From Trichinella spiralis (Eukaryota; Nematoda; Enoplea; Trichinellida; Trichinellidae): a DNA stretch of 33,738 nt. The notes below the pieces were generated by a model, which was given only the letters and a program-made list of their open reading frames with translations, was not told where the DNA came from and did no database searches. Location of the stretch: the NCBI GenBank assembly GCA_000181795.3, contig CM012954.1:6723249-6756986 (forward strand), given 5' to 3'. The translations under genes were made by a program, and so were the position numbers. Below, piece by piece: positions 11,183-26,376 of the stretch; position 1 is the first letter of the stretch, and each line of letters starts with the position of its first letter.

Positions 11183-13881
11183 CTATGTTTCTGCAGTGTC
11201 TTCTTTGCACACTTTATTGCTATTACTGATTGTTTTGTTTTCCATATAATATCGAACCAATTTTGCGCATTTTTTGTGTTGGTTGATTAACGCCTTATCC
11301 AAGCAGTTGTAACCATTCGAATCCACCGCAAACGGATCGGCATTATTTTTTAAAAGAAATTCTACAACCTCATCACGACCCAGGCTGCATGCCTTTAAAA
11401 ATAAACAGATTAATACTGCATTTTTTAGTCATGCAAATTTATATTAGCTGATTTGTAAAATTTAAGCATGTACCACATGCAAGACTGATCGACCATCGTA
11501 GTCGCGACAGTTTAAGTCTGCTCCGGCCGCTTTCCAAGCTTTCAGTTGCTCGACATCGTTGGCAACGGCACTCCTAGCAAAGATGAGTTTTTTTACGAAT
11601 AAAATATTTTTGAAAAAAATTTTTGCAATGAAGCTTTTCATTTACATGCTGAGATAGATGCTCACTTGCAGAGGATTCAAACTGAGATGGGCACCTGTTT
11701 TTCGCAATAAATCAATTATTTCCATATGTCCGTTACGCACCGCTTCCATCAACGGTGTGCTATGATTACGATCTCTGGAAATAAGTATTTATTGAACTTT
11801 ATTATTTCATTTTCAAGAGCAGTCCTACTGTACTTTGCGTGAACAGAAACACCGGAAGTGAGGAGAAATTCGACAATTTCCAAATGACCCCTACCGGCAG
11901 CGCAGTGCAACGGTGATCGATGCAGATGATCTAAGCCAACCGAAAAAGCCCCCTGAAATGCGAGTCACAGCCATTAGTAATATGCAGTAGTGTAATTCTT
12001 GTTTTTTTTCACATTTCTTTTCAAAGTTTTTAAAAGTTCTAGATCGCCTTCGCAGGCTGCTTGGCATAATAGGGTCGGATAGAGCAGCTTTCTCAGCTTC
12101 TTCAACTCCATACTACTCGAAATGTTTAAATATTTGGCGAATTCAATCACCAAATTGTGATCTTGATAATGATGATGTTGCTCTTTAGTAACGGTAAGTT
12201 CTCCTCGTAAGTTCTGCCCCATTAGCTGTAAAAATCGACAAATTAATTTAACCTCGTGCGAGAAATACATCGCGAGAATTAATCACCGCTTTTTTATCCT
12301 CCAAGGTAAGATCTTTCTTAGCAAGTACATAGGCGAGTTTTGTCAGCGCTGCTTCAGTAGTCATATCCGAGCCCGAGATGACACCACACTCATAAAGCAA
12401 CTGAGCATTTTTCAAGTTTAAAATAAAGCTGCAATTTTTCACATGTTCATCAAAATTGATTTACCTGACCAGTTCTGTACAGTGGTGAAACTTGGCCTCT
12501 TAAGCACTGGGAACAGTTGACGACAATCTGACCATTTTTTATACCGTCTTTTATTACAGCAAATGCATCACTTCGTCTAGCTGGCATATTGCCTCCGCCG
12601 TATGTTTGCAAAACGATTCCTTCCATTGGCGGAGCAAAGAAGGCTCTGATCTAGAGGAGAAATTGTAAAAGGAGATCGTTTTCAAGTGATGAAAAGAAAA
12701 ATAATAAAGTATTTTACGCAATCGCAAGAGATGGATGGGAAAATACGCAACAAAGCGATATTGGGATTCATCTCCACTTGTACGGTCATTTTTTTCATTT
12801 CTGTAGAACGAAACACCGCTTCCCAGTGAACTGGAACGATGGAAAATTAATAAACTTTTGAAATTACGATGATAAGAATAAATTATTACCGTTCACTCGA
12901 ATATCCATCGTAGCCAGTGGTGGAACGTTGGGACTGCAGAAAGCATCCAGAGAATTGTTGTCGTACTTTGTTGTACGATTGCCACGAAATAGTTTCGAGT
13001 TGAAATAAATAGTTACCTGATAAATGGGCAATTTATACTTTTCCTCTTTTTATTTTTTGCAATTTTGGATACAAACTTCAGGAATGTCATAATTTCCGGC
13101 AATGATCAAAGAGCCGATCATATTTTCACGACCGTCGCTTCTCACTTCGCACACGGGAATTTGAGAACCGGTAAGCACGATTGATTTGCCCAAATTTTCA
13201 AACATGAAGCTCAACGCGCTGGCCGTGAAGCACAGCGTATCTGTGCCGTGCAGAATGACGAAACCGTCATAATTTTCATAATTTTCCTGAAAGTATGATG
13301 AAAAGTAGTAGTAATGTTTTACATTCGGCTATTTTATTGATGATCTGTTTTTCAAATGCATCTTATTTGACCAAAAACTTCTCAAATCTTTGCTAATATT
13401 TGCTTTCGAAATTTTTTGAAGTAACTCACACTTATTGTATTTGCTATTTTTATCCATTCTTCAAAGGACATGTCTGATGAATCCAGTAACGGTTGATATT
13501 CGATGATCCAATAAACGATGCGTTTATTTTCGAATTGAACATGACTGAAATGTATGAATTTCAAAAAAAAAACAAAAAACAACTTTCTTCCTATTGCTTT
13601 ATTCATACGGTAAGGCGCACGGCTTATCTTCAACGTGAGAATAATATTTATTTACATAGGCAGCATCATTCAGGTAAGAATCCGCCCGAATCGCTTGCAA
13701 AAGATAGTTTTCAACTGGCACGTATGCTGAAATGCAGAGAGCAAAATTGAACGATTTAATTATTACGTTTGGAATAGAATTTTCTATTGCCATTGTTTTC
13801 TGATCGCATTCCAATGGTGCCGCCAGTATAGATCATCAGAACTTTACTTTCCGCTTCTCGATTGTGGAGATTCATATCCAT
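11183..13881 (-). CDS. ASPG: 60-kDa-type L-asparaginase with C-terminal ankyrin repeats
   Basis: Hydrolyses asparagine to aspartate and ammonia; the mammalian homologue also has lysophospholipase-type activity. Thirteen exons (5' to 3'): 13881-13767, 13726-13609, 13544-13430, 13286-13077, 13016-12890, 12830-12718, 12650-12465, 12400-12269, 12225-12013, 11952-11834, 11774-11646, 11573-11474 and 11392-11183. All phases agree and give 628 residues (human about 573). The type I catalytic set is intact: T19 in [13 protein letters not shown]131-D132 in [10 protein letters not shown], and K203 after LFRGNR; the second-site motif RSDGREN is also present. The asparaginase domain covers about 14-370. 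Ankyrin repeats cover about 450-610 ([56 protein letters not shown]). No signal peptide, so cytosolic. The ends of exons 8 and 11 are the least certain boundaries; they were chosen for phase and family alignment. Confidence 0.94.
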
Positions 13882-14875
13882 GTTTTGATTTAGATGAAAG
13901 CTTTGAAAAGCACCGACTTTTATACAATCTATTCGATTTTGCTACTTTTAGTCGATTTGAATATCTCGCGATAAAATAGTTCAATGAATTAATCAAATCA
14001 AATCAAAATAATTGAACGCAATTAATGTTATCAACAATGCGCAGTTGTTTAATAGAACGCGCGAAGTGATTGCTGCAGATCAACAGCATTGTTGACGTGA
14101 CTTCCATCTTCTGTTACTGCTTATTCATCTTCACTATTCAGCATGATCAGTTGATATTTGCAAAGCTGGATAATTGAATCTTACTGCATCTTTTTATCAC
14201 CATGACAAATAATATAAATACGTAGTTTCAAAGAAATTATTATAAAAACTGATTTATTAAAATGGGAAGTTTCAAAAATAATTCCAACTTTACATATCAT
14301 TATTAGCAATAGTAAACATTGGAAGTGACCTGAAAATTAAAAATATGCTTGAAAGTTTTTAAATTTTTTTTAATAGTAATTTATGCTAGATTTTATTGAT
14401 TTCTAAAATAAAATACAATTATTGTGATCAAATACTTTTCTGCATTTATATTAAAATAGCGCTTCAAGTATTCAAAAATACCATTATAATTAATTGAATC
14501 AAGTTTACCATAAAGTATAAAGTTTAAGGATATAAAAATTTTATTTATTTATAAAACTGATGAAATTTTAAACATTGATCATATAATGCTACTTACTGTA
14601 CTGTTATTCAATTTAAACTTGACTATTCATTTCATATGGTAACATAACGTATTTAATGATTGGTTAATTGGAGAGCGTTCATTACATTTCTGCTATCTGC
14701 TGTTTGAGACTGTAAATTTCTTTAAAATTGTAAGTAAAAATTTTTTCAAATTTATTCAACTTTTGATGAAAATTGAAAATCTTTTTTTGGTAATTTAGTA
14801 ATGAGCCGTTTTTGATTTCGTTGCTTATTTTTCACTGTGTTGATGTATGTAATTTTTAAACTTTAGAATTTAATC
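13882..14875. promoter_or_regulatory. Divergent intergenic region, asparaginase / eIF2 beta
   Basis: About 1 kb between two start codons facing outward, so it should carry both promoters. It is very AT-rich with no recognisable gene. On the plus side an acceptor-like ctttag ends at 14866, nine bases before the eIF2 beta ATG. The asparaginase side has only a weak equivalent (ttttcaaag on the minus strand). Confidence 0.5.
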
Positions 14876-15671
14876 ATGGCGGAAGAGGAAGTTATGCCTT
14901 TTGATATGGGTCAGAAGAAGAAGAAAAAGAAAAAAGGTGTAATTCCCGAAGCAGAAGCTCAGAAAAAAGTGGAAGCTGTTAAGCCGGCTGCCCCGGATGA
15001 CGAATTAGGTCTTATTGAAGATTTCAGTAAACTGAAAAAGAAGAAGAAGAAACAACAGATAGTATTGGACAGTATAGACCAAGCAGACGGTGCATCTACG
15101 ACAGCGGTGGAAAAGGATGGCCAAGGTTTCGATTATACGTATGACGAATTGCTTACTCGAATTTACAACATCATGCGTGAAAAGAATCCTGAACTGGCTA
15201 CTGGTGAAAAGAAGAAATTTATCATGAAACCTCCGCAAGTGGTTCGCGTAGGTTCCAAAAAGACCGCCTTCACAAATTTTGCCGAAATATGCCGGTTGCT
15301 CAAACGTGCTCCTAGACACGTTTTGGCATTTTTGATGGCCGAATTGGGTACTAGTGGATCCGTTGACGGAAATGATCAGCTGATAATTAAAGGTCGCTTT
15401 TTCCAAAAGCATATTGAAAGTGTATTAAGGAAATACATAAGTATATCAAGTTATGAGTATCTTTTATTTATTTCAAGAGTATTTTATTGTAGAAGAATAC
15501 GTCACATGTCACACGTGTAAATCTGGCGATACTATACTGGATAAAGATACAAGGTTGTTTTTTTTGCAGTGTAATACTTGTGGCAGCCGTTGTTCAGTTG
15601 CTACTATCAAGTCTGGCTTTCAGGCCATTACTACGCGTCGTGCACAAACTCGAGCAGCGGCCGGAGTTTAA
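14876..15671 (+). CDS. EIF2S2: Translation initiation factor eIF2 subunit beta
   Basis: Beta subunit of eIF2, which brings initiator Met-tRNA to the 40S ribosome as a GTP ternary complex. It binds eIF5 and eIF2B through lysine blocks. Exons are 14876-15440 and 15493-15671, with a 52-nt intron that splits the Lys codon of [11 protein letters not shown]. The product is 247 residues. Two lysine boxes are visible (K14-K20 and K54-K59), where vertebrate and fly proteins (over 300 residues) have three; the short form resembles that of nematodes. The C-terminal domain is complete: the [19 protein letters not shown] helix, SGSVDGN..LIIKGRF, and the zinc ribbon cysteines CHTC and CNTC. Poly(A) signals AATAAA lie at 15721 and 15771. 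Adding all introns and flanks it is a very compact gene. Confidence 0.97.
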
Positions 15672-15776
15672 TAATATTTTCAGATTGTTGGAAATGAAAC
15701 TTCGGCAGTTTTTTGTTTTTAATAAAGGTATATATTGAAAATAATTTGTGGAAATGTGTGCGGCATTTTTAATAAA

Positions 15777-18700
15777 GTTTTTGTTATTTGAATTTGAAGC
15801 AAAACTAATTGAAGTTTTAAGTTTTGTTAATTGCATCATATTAACGCCTGCATTTTCTTTATACTGTGTCAACACGTGCTTAGAGTCGTTATACATTTGT
15901 AAGAAACGTTAAATGAGTAATGCAAATAATAATGATAAATATGCAGAGGCATTATATGCAAAAATTTTGGCGTTCTTTCATAGGTTTAGGCAAAACAGTT
16001 GAAGAAATATATGCTTGTTAGAGAGGACTGAAAAGTTGTTTTATGTTTATTTATATGTAAATATAGCATTGTTATATGCAGCGGGAGCGAAAAATTCTAC
16101 AGCATCTATTTTGAATTAATACAACCTTACCTTGTTGAGCGTGACGAAATTAGTCAGCTAAACGCTGAAGCTGTTAAAAACAGAAGTGATTATTCTCAAA
16201 TTGCTTGCCACATTTAGCTATATATGTACAGAAATAGATATTCATCAAAAAATGAAAGTAAACAAGGAAAGTAACTTTTTGTCTTGTTAGGATTCGTTTG
16301 TAATGTTGTCCACTTTATTTGGTTTTGTGGAAATGAATGCCGAATATTTACGTCGTTGGTTGCGTCGTCGATTGATTCAAGTTTTACCTGCAGTATGCTG
16401 CTGTTACGTGCAACCATTTTTCGATTTTAATGTCAAGTATGGCGAATGAATCGAATTTGCGGAAGCGGGGCAAAATTTTTTCTGATATTTCTTCGATGCG
16501 TCAGATGAGCTTTTGATATTTACTAATAGAGGAGCTTCTTTTGTGTAAGCAGTGCGAAATGATCTCCAATATTTTTTATTGTGGAAGTACTATTTAAATG
16601 AATTTCAGTAAAGAAGATCTGTATTTTTAAGTGTGATATCGACGATGATGTAATTTTTGTTTTGCCATACAAGCGCGGTCGATATCTAGTGGCTATTTTG
16701 GTCACTATTTGAAGAAAATTTGAACCATTTGAATTTATTTTACTCACTGTTGTAGAATTTGCAAAGAAAATGAAACTGTTATTTCATCGCTTTTACTATA
16801 CTTTAAAACCCATCTGTACTGTATGCTACGTCGGTAAATGAAACGTCAGCTGAATTTGCTCGCTGCTTCAGTGGTATCAAACTTGGTAAGCATTTTCCTT
16901 GAGCAATTTTACAAATTTTCAATTGATTTTTCTTTTTTGAATACACAGCACGAATAAGTGTTAACCGAAGATTAGTAGATTAATTTTTGCACAAATCTAT
17001 TTTATTGATTTCACTGTCTTAATAAGGAGAAAAAAAAATTTCAATTCATATTTGCTGAAGGTTGTCTTTATTTCACATACAACTGTTCAGTTAAATTTTA
17101 TTTAAACAGAATTTCTTAATGTAGTAGAAATTTCGGTAATAATTCATTCAATTTTTCTCCACTGAAATTCACATATTACAGAACGATACGTCATTCTGTA
17201 GTCAAAGAAATTGCAAACTGGTTTTTGTCTAAAAATTAATTACGGTAAGTTCAACTTATAAAAGATAATTAAGCACGGTAATTTTTGTAATTTAGGTAGT
17301 TATGCAACTTTGCAAAGAATGAGCAGTAATATTTTGTTTGTAGTTCAAAATTTACGGTCGCAGAATTTTGAATTTTATTAAGAGGTTATAGATGAATTGT
17401 TCAACTTTACACTGTTTCGATGATTTCGAGAATTGATATTTGCAAAAGTTATTAGTTTAAGTCATTCATTTTTTTTCATCTGGATATCAGTTCTAGAATA
17501 TTTGCATCAGCACGTAAATCTGGTTAATATATTAATAATGTACTGTTAAAATAAATTCGCATCAAGTTTTTAATAATTCATAAAATATTATTAGTTTTTA
17601 TTTTCCATCTAAATGTATGAATAAATAAATTTTTTCCTTATTTCTTTACCAGGATTTATGGAAATTTGTTTTTGTAATGATCAGATGATCTAGAAGTGAA
17701 TGTTGATGTAATTGTTTATCACAGAATTTTTATCTACACTTGCGTTTGCACAGAGCATTTGTGCGCCAGATTATTATTGATTGGTGTGTCGCATTCGATC
17801 TGTACTAATTTGCTTTCAAATCGTTTTCTAACTGACGGCTACTTGGCAGTATGCATTGATTATTTCCGCAAAATGGATCTGTGTGCATTAAAATGGCGTG
17901 CGTGGGTTTGTGCTGTTCACAGCTTTGCAAAGCTGAATTTCTCCAACTCAGGAGCTGAGAAATGCTTTTTCTTCATCTTTTTCCATTGTGATCATCTTTA
18001 CCGAATTTTGTTCATTTCAGCGGTGCTGTTTGTTCTATTCCAATTCTGCTATTAATTTTAGTCGTTCACATTTTTATAAAAAGATTTTTCCACATCGGCA
18101 CAGACAGACGAGAGATTGATTAATAATCTTTCTACTCAGACTTTTACACAACTGCAATACCAGGCAAGAATTGCATAGAAATAAAATAATTCTGTTGTTA
18201 TTATTTTTGTTGGTTTTTTCTCGCAGAGATTTGCTTTGTTAGATAGCCAGCAACGGTAGTAGTAGTAGTATAATGACAGTGTTGTCGGAAATGATATTTT
18301 AAATTGAGATATATTTAAATGTCAGTTGGGCACGTTTGCATTTATATAAAAGAGAAACTAATTTGTAGTACAATTTGAATTCAACTTTTCAAATTTCCAT
18401 TTGCTGAACAGGAAAAATTTCCCCTTGCATACGTCTTTTGTTTAAGAAGCAGTTAATGTAAATATGTTGCTTTCACGTTAACGTGTTTAATCAGCCTAAG
18501 CATTCAGCTTTCAGCTTCAGCTATAATAATCAACTGGTATAGCATAGCGTGCTTAATTGGTTGTTATTTTTATTGTTGACGTTACTGATTCTCTATTTTG
18601 TGACAGGAAGTTGATCAAATAATTTTTCTCGATGGAATCAGTATTCTAATGTTCATTATTTTACAAATAATGACAATTATTTGTTTTACACATTTGAATT

Positions 18701-19559
18701 GATATTGTTCAGACAATTGCGTATTTGTGTGTGATTTTCTCATTTTAATCTTCTTTTGCATCAAAAATATGAAACAGTGTTATTGAAATTGAAAAATTCA
18801 GTTCCATTCTTTTGTAAAATATTGTTGTCAACAAAATCACATTTGAATAATTTTTTGTCCGGAAATAAGGTAACATAATTTTGTATACTGTATTGGATTT
18901 GTAAAATAATTCTTGTAATTGAAAATTATTTTTCTTTATCGATTTGCAAAAGTGTAATTTTTGTTTTTCATTTTATTCTACCTCATCGTTATTATTATTA
19001 TTATTATCAGATACTAGATTAGAGAAATTGAATTCAAATGAATTTTATATGTGTTTTTTGTCAAGCTGTTGATTGTTTGTTAAACTGATCAATTGACAGT
19101 TTTAAAGGAATAATGATAAATAATTTCGATTGAATAAATTGCTTGGCATAGTTATGATATTTTTCAGCAGTTTTATTTCATTCACAACTCTTTTATCTGC
19201 CCCCGTTAATAAATTGTATTTGTTCACTTCGAATTTGGGCCAATGTTTGCCGACAATGTGTGCGTGTGCGTGTATTGTTACGAAGCCGGTTTTTTTTTTC
19301 AAACTTGACGTACTATTTCCAGCGGCATTTTCTAAGATGCATCATAATGCATATTTTATTCGTAGGTACTGCAGCTTTGTGTTCAATTTTTCAATGGAAA
19401 ATAATTTATTATGTTTTTTTACATTTTAAAAATATTTTTCATAATAGGCGCGTATTGTCATTTGTTAATTTCATTGGCGTCCGGGGACGGATTCTTTCAA
19501 TATGTTCCAATTTGGGCATTCCAATTTCTGGCAGATTGCGTTGATTCAATAGTTTGGCG
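15777..19559. other. Long AT-rich interval upstream of JNK, no certain gene
   Basis: No protein family is recognised. The frame at 17696-18055 lacks an ATG near its start, is rich in C/F/L and looks like chance. A weak first-exon candidate lies at 16838-16885: an ATG, 16 codons (MKRQLNLLAASVVSNL) and a gtaagc donor. A 16-bp perfect palindrome lies at 17920-17935 (cagctttg/caaagctg). Short GTA and TTA microsatellites occur near 18255 and 18990. The interval may hold JNK promoter elements or 5' introns. Confidence 0.4.
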
Positions 19560-20545
19560 CTGAAATTGTGTTTCGAGTTTCGCTTTGGGAATAGTTTGCT
19601 TGATCGCTTTGTTTAAATTGTTTAAACTGCTCACTTTTGGATTTGGAAACAGTGAACAAGCACCACTGTTGTTTGTGCGCCAATTTTTCAGGGAACGCCG
19701 GCCATGCTGTGCCGCAGTTGTTAGCTGCTCTCTGTCTTTTTCTGTTCGCTAGGCCGTGCTTTGCCTGCCTGTTGCTTTATAGGCGCGGCTGCTTCTTTGA
19801 ACCGCCCGCTGAGCAACTGCTTCTTTGAGCAACGTCTGTCGACGTTTTTCATCTCTGATCTAATCAGTCCCTCAGGCAGTGTCTGTCTGTCTGCAATGTA
19901 AAAAATTGGTCCTGCTTATCAGATAGTGTTGCTGCTTTTCGTCTGCCTATTTTGTAAGTGGATCCGTGTATATATACATATATATATATATTGGAGTGCA
20001 TGCGTGGTTTGTCGTGGTCGTTCTGTTGTATATAGTTGTGCCATTTACCGCAGTGTTGTTGTTGTTGTTGTGCGCAATTTTATTGTTTTCTTCCAATCAA
20101 AAATGCGTTCGTTTATCTCACCAAAACGACAGTCAACAGCAGCTTGTTATCACTGTTGTTGTTGACGTTGGCCTGTTGACGGTATCGAAATGTGCAATTT
20201 GCATCAGTTGAATCTTTTAGCTGTTTGAAATGCCATCTCGCCGCCGGGTGAACCGAAATTAAACTGACGTCAACGGCCAACGACCGTGTCGACACCGCGT
20301 CGGCGGCAGAAGCGGCGCCCAGCGGCACCAAAACTACCAATACAGAAAAAGCTGCCGCCACCGACGACCGAGCAGAGCAGAGCCGTGACAGCTCGGCCGG
20401 CGAAGAGCAAGACCGAAAGCAATTGCGGAAAAACAGTGGCTTGGTTCCAACTAGCGGCGACGGCTCCTTACCGTTCGGTGGTGTGAATTCTCTTGTGCTC
20501 AAAACGCGCGGACATTTTTCCAACCTCTGGAAAAGCGTCAACCAG
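19560..20545 (+). promoter_or_regulatory. GC-rich 5' region and probable leader exon of JNK
   Basis: GC rises sharply against the flanks, especially at 20225-20480, and the stretch ends in a clean donor (ccag followed by gtattg, GT at 20546-20547). The frame 20252-20545 is open for 98 codons, has no ATG, and ends in phase 0. It matches the phase of the first certain JNK exon, which begins at 21578. Its translation is charged (TDDRAEQSRDSSAGEEQDRK). It is either a 5'-UTR exon whose openness follows from GC content (other frames and the antisense frame are open too) or an N-terminal extension with an unseen start. A TA-rich patch (about 19968-19991) and GTT repeats (about 20055) also lie here. 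Confidence 0.45.
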
Positions 20546-21300
20546 GTATTGTCAATGTCTCCATTTTTTAAAAATGTTTATCGTTTTTCTCTGGCCATTC
20601 ATCCATCCATCTTCTTTGTGACAGATTTTATGATTTGCAGGTTAGTTTGTAAGAGTTACAGTACAATGAAGTAACCTTGAATTCAGATTTTGCGTTGTTT
20701 TGTTAGGGTCGAATTTTTCAAATTGAACCAAATTTGCAATTCAAACGGTGCTTTTTTGCTTTGTCGAATTTACCAAAAAAAACGAATTACTTGTTTTCTT
20801 TCATATTATCTGTCATTTTTGAGTATGTTGCGCGTTGTTTTTCTATTATTATGTCATTTATGTTGGCTGGCATTTGCGTTGTTTTGTTTCCTTGCCGCTT
20901 GAAATTCCGTTAAACGCTAGCTGATGTCAAAGATTGCGAAAGGGCGACGCACGGGTGCAGCTAGTTTTAGCCGGCAGACTATTATTATCTAATTTTGTCA
21001 TCTGCATTTGTCAATCACCCAACTGATTGTCATCCTTTTTCTCTTGGCTTCTTTTCTTTTTCTCTGTCTGTTTCGGTTTTTCTTTCACTTTTACTTTGTT
21101 TCTGTTTTCCCCGTCCGTACCGTGTCATTCGCTTTACTTGTTTTTTTATTCGCTTACTGGATAATATTGAGAATGACAATTGTGCATGGATGACGTTAGT
21201 TCATAGTTCGTAGTGTAGAGAATTAATTGTCCAGATGCTTCCTGTAAAACGCTTTGGACAGAAATATTGCAACAATGACATTCAACATCTGTGATCAATA

Positions 21301-21410
21301 ATAGTTTTTTGTCCTAGTACAGGGCGACAAACTACGCAATTTATAGATAGCTAGATAGAGGCAACGGATCGACAGGCAAAGATAGATAGATAATAGAGGG
21401 GGACAGAATG
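21301..21410. repeat. GATA-rich microsatellite patch
   Basis: Short runs of atag/gata words (agatagctagatagag, agatagatagata) lie in the presumed intron upstream of the first certain JNK exon. They may be neutral, although GATA factors could bind there. Confidence 0.5.
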
Positions 21411-21547
21411 GAAGCTTTATTTAAAAGAGAAGCAGCTTTAAATCGACTCGTCGTTACCGTGTTTTTCGAAGGTTTAAAATGGCAAACAGAGTTAGTCATT
21501 GTCGTTTTTTCGCGTTTTAATTAAGTCGATCGATTCTTGCTAGCTAG

Positions 21548-24843
<3,296 letters not shown>

Positions 24844-25307
24844 CGGGCTGTGCGGTGCACAGGGCCGATTTTGTTGCCTTGGCCGAGTTCTTTTCTTATT
24901 CTGCACAATGAGTTTGAAGTTGACCATTTTCAGCGGCTTTCTCTTTACTTTTTTTACCAGCTGTACAAACTGAAAATGTTGAGCGAAATGCTCGTCTTCA
25001 GATGCTATTTGATTATTAAGATCGTTGGTTATTCGAATGATATTTTTGCCGAAATATGTTTTTCCCTTATGCCATATTATTAGCGTGCGTTGTTTGTTTT
25101 TCATTCCAGAACAAGCTAGGAATGTAATTTGCGCTTGTCATCATTACACACGTACGACAAGCAACATTAACGATGTATTTCAGCGGCGGGCAGCAGTATA
25201 CCGCCTTACTTCGTACTATTATTTTTGTTTATTCTTATTATTTGTTTTTTTGTTGCTGTTCGTGATCGGTACGAGCAGCTTGTTTTCTTCTATTTCAGTT
25301 TAGTATG

Positions 25308-25342
<35 letters not shown>

Positions 25343-25965
25343 TATATATATATATATATAGTAAAGTTGAAAATGCTGAAGAAGCAAACAAAAAAATATC
25401 AGTGCTTTTTTACAAGCATTTCTTCAAAAATACAACTTTCGCAGCACGTTTAAAGACAATTTTTACAAAATAAAGAAAACCAACCAGTCGAATTTATACA
25501 AAAATCTTAAGGTTTGTCCATTTGAAATATAAATATCATTTTTTCAAAATAATTCATGAAATTACTCGGACTTGATGAATATAAAAAGTTGTAATCAGCA
25601 CGGCAATGGTGAAAATTTGTTGTCCTGATTTGGTTTTTAATAATGCAGAGTTGTATATACATATATATATATATATAGTATGTAGAGGTGGGTAGGTAGT
25701 GGGCAATGCTGTAAAGCTAAACAAATAATCAATCGCAGGTAAATCAGTGTTGCGTGTATTGATAAAAGCAAAAAATTACAATCACTACAAACAACAATTA
25801 CTTGTAAGAATAATGACGGAATAAATTAATAGTCATACTGTATTTCGTACTTTATTATCATTTATATGCAAATCATGGGCTCCAGGAAAATTGGCCCCTA
25901 GTTGCAGTATGTATGTTTTTGCGTTGAGTCTGAAGTACGTACTCTTTATAGGGACAATGTTTCAG
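24844..25965. other. JNK 3' UTR and spacer to PDCD5
   Basis: No gene is seen between the JNK stop and PDCD5. An AATAAA at 25469-25474 could end the JNK mRNA. Two TA microsatellites lie here. The spacing of about 1.15 kb argues against a tight operon with PDCD5, although both genes run the same way. A ttcag acceptor at 25961-25965 marks the start of the PDCD5 leader. Confidence 0.45.
25308..25360. repeat. TA dinucleotide microsatellite
   Basis: About 26 TA units with one interrupting g at 25341. A smaller TA run lies at about 25655-25679. Confidence 0.9.
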
Positions 25966-25995
25966 AATTGAAACCAACATTCGGAGCACCAGATA

Positions 25996-26376
25996 ATGAA
26001 CACCGACCAGGATGGAAAGAATTCGTCGGAGGCTTCGCATCATTTGAACAGCAGCACAGAACGGGACAAGGTCGAAGAAGCACAAAAGGCAAAAGAGCGG
26101 GAACAAGAACTGCGGAACAGTTTGCTAACCCAAGTGCTTGAGCAGGATGCTCTCGCTCGTTTGAACACGTTGGCCAAAGCGAAGCCGGAAAAAGCGAAAA
26201 TTGCCGAGAATAGCATTTTGAATTTTGTACGGTTCGGCGGAGCGAATGCGAAAATAACCGATGAAAAATTGAAAGAGTTGCTGGAAACAATCAACGAGAA
26301 AGTAACTAGTGAAAAAGTTACGGTGAAATTTCGCCGAAAAGGAATTCTGGACTCTGACTCGGAAGAGGACTTCTAG
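25996..26376 (+). CDS. PDCD5: Programmed cell death protein 5 (PDCD5/TFAR19 family)
   Basis: A small conserved DNA-binding-domain (PF01984) protein linked in animals to apoptosis and TIP60/p53 regulation. It is a single exon coding 126 residues, the usual length (human 125). The diagnostic core is present: QELRNSLLTQVLEQDALARL, AKPEKAKIAENSILNFVRFG, then a basic strand VTVKFRRKGILDSD and the acidic end SEEDF. The N terminus (first about 30 residues) is polar and poorly conserved, as in relatives. The ATG at 25996 was chosen because it lies 30 nt after a ttcag acceptor and gives the family length. AATAAA follows the stop at 26401. Confidence 0.95.
   Translation: MNTDQDGKNSSEASHHLNSSTERDKVEEAQKAKEREQELRNSLLTQVLEQDALARLNTLAKAKPEKAKIAENSILNFVRFGGANAKITDEKLKELLETINEKVTSEKVTVKFRRKGILDSDSEEDF

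Noticed and set aside
16214-16747. Minus-strand frames of 67 and 74 codons
   Set aside because: One has an ATG with a possible donor after ten codons, but no partner exon could be found. The other lacks an ATG at its start. Both look like chance.
17696-18055. 119-codon plus-strand frame
   Set aside because: It begins with GTG, is rich in Cys, Phe and Leu, resembles no family and lacks a leader acceptor.
20113-20541. 142-codon minus-strand frame
   Set aside because: It is antisense to the GC-rich JNK leader. Several frames are open there because the DNA is GC-rich, and this one starts with TTG.
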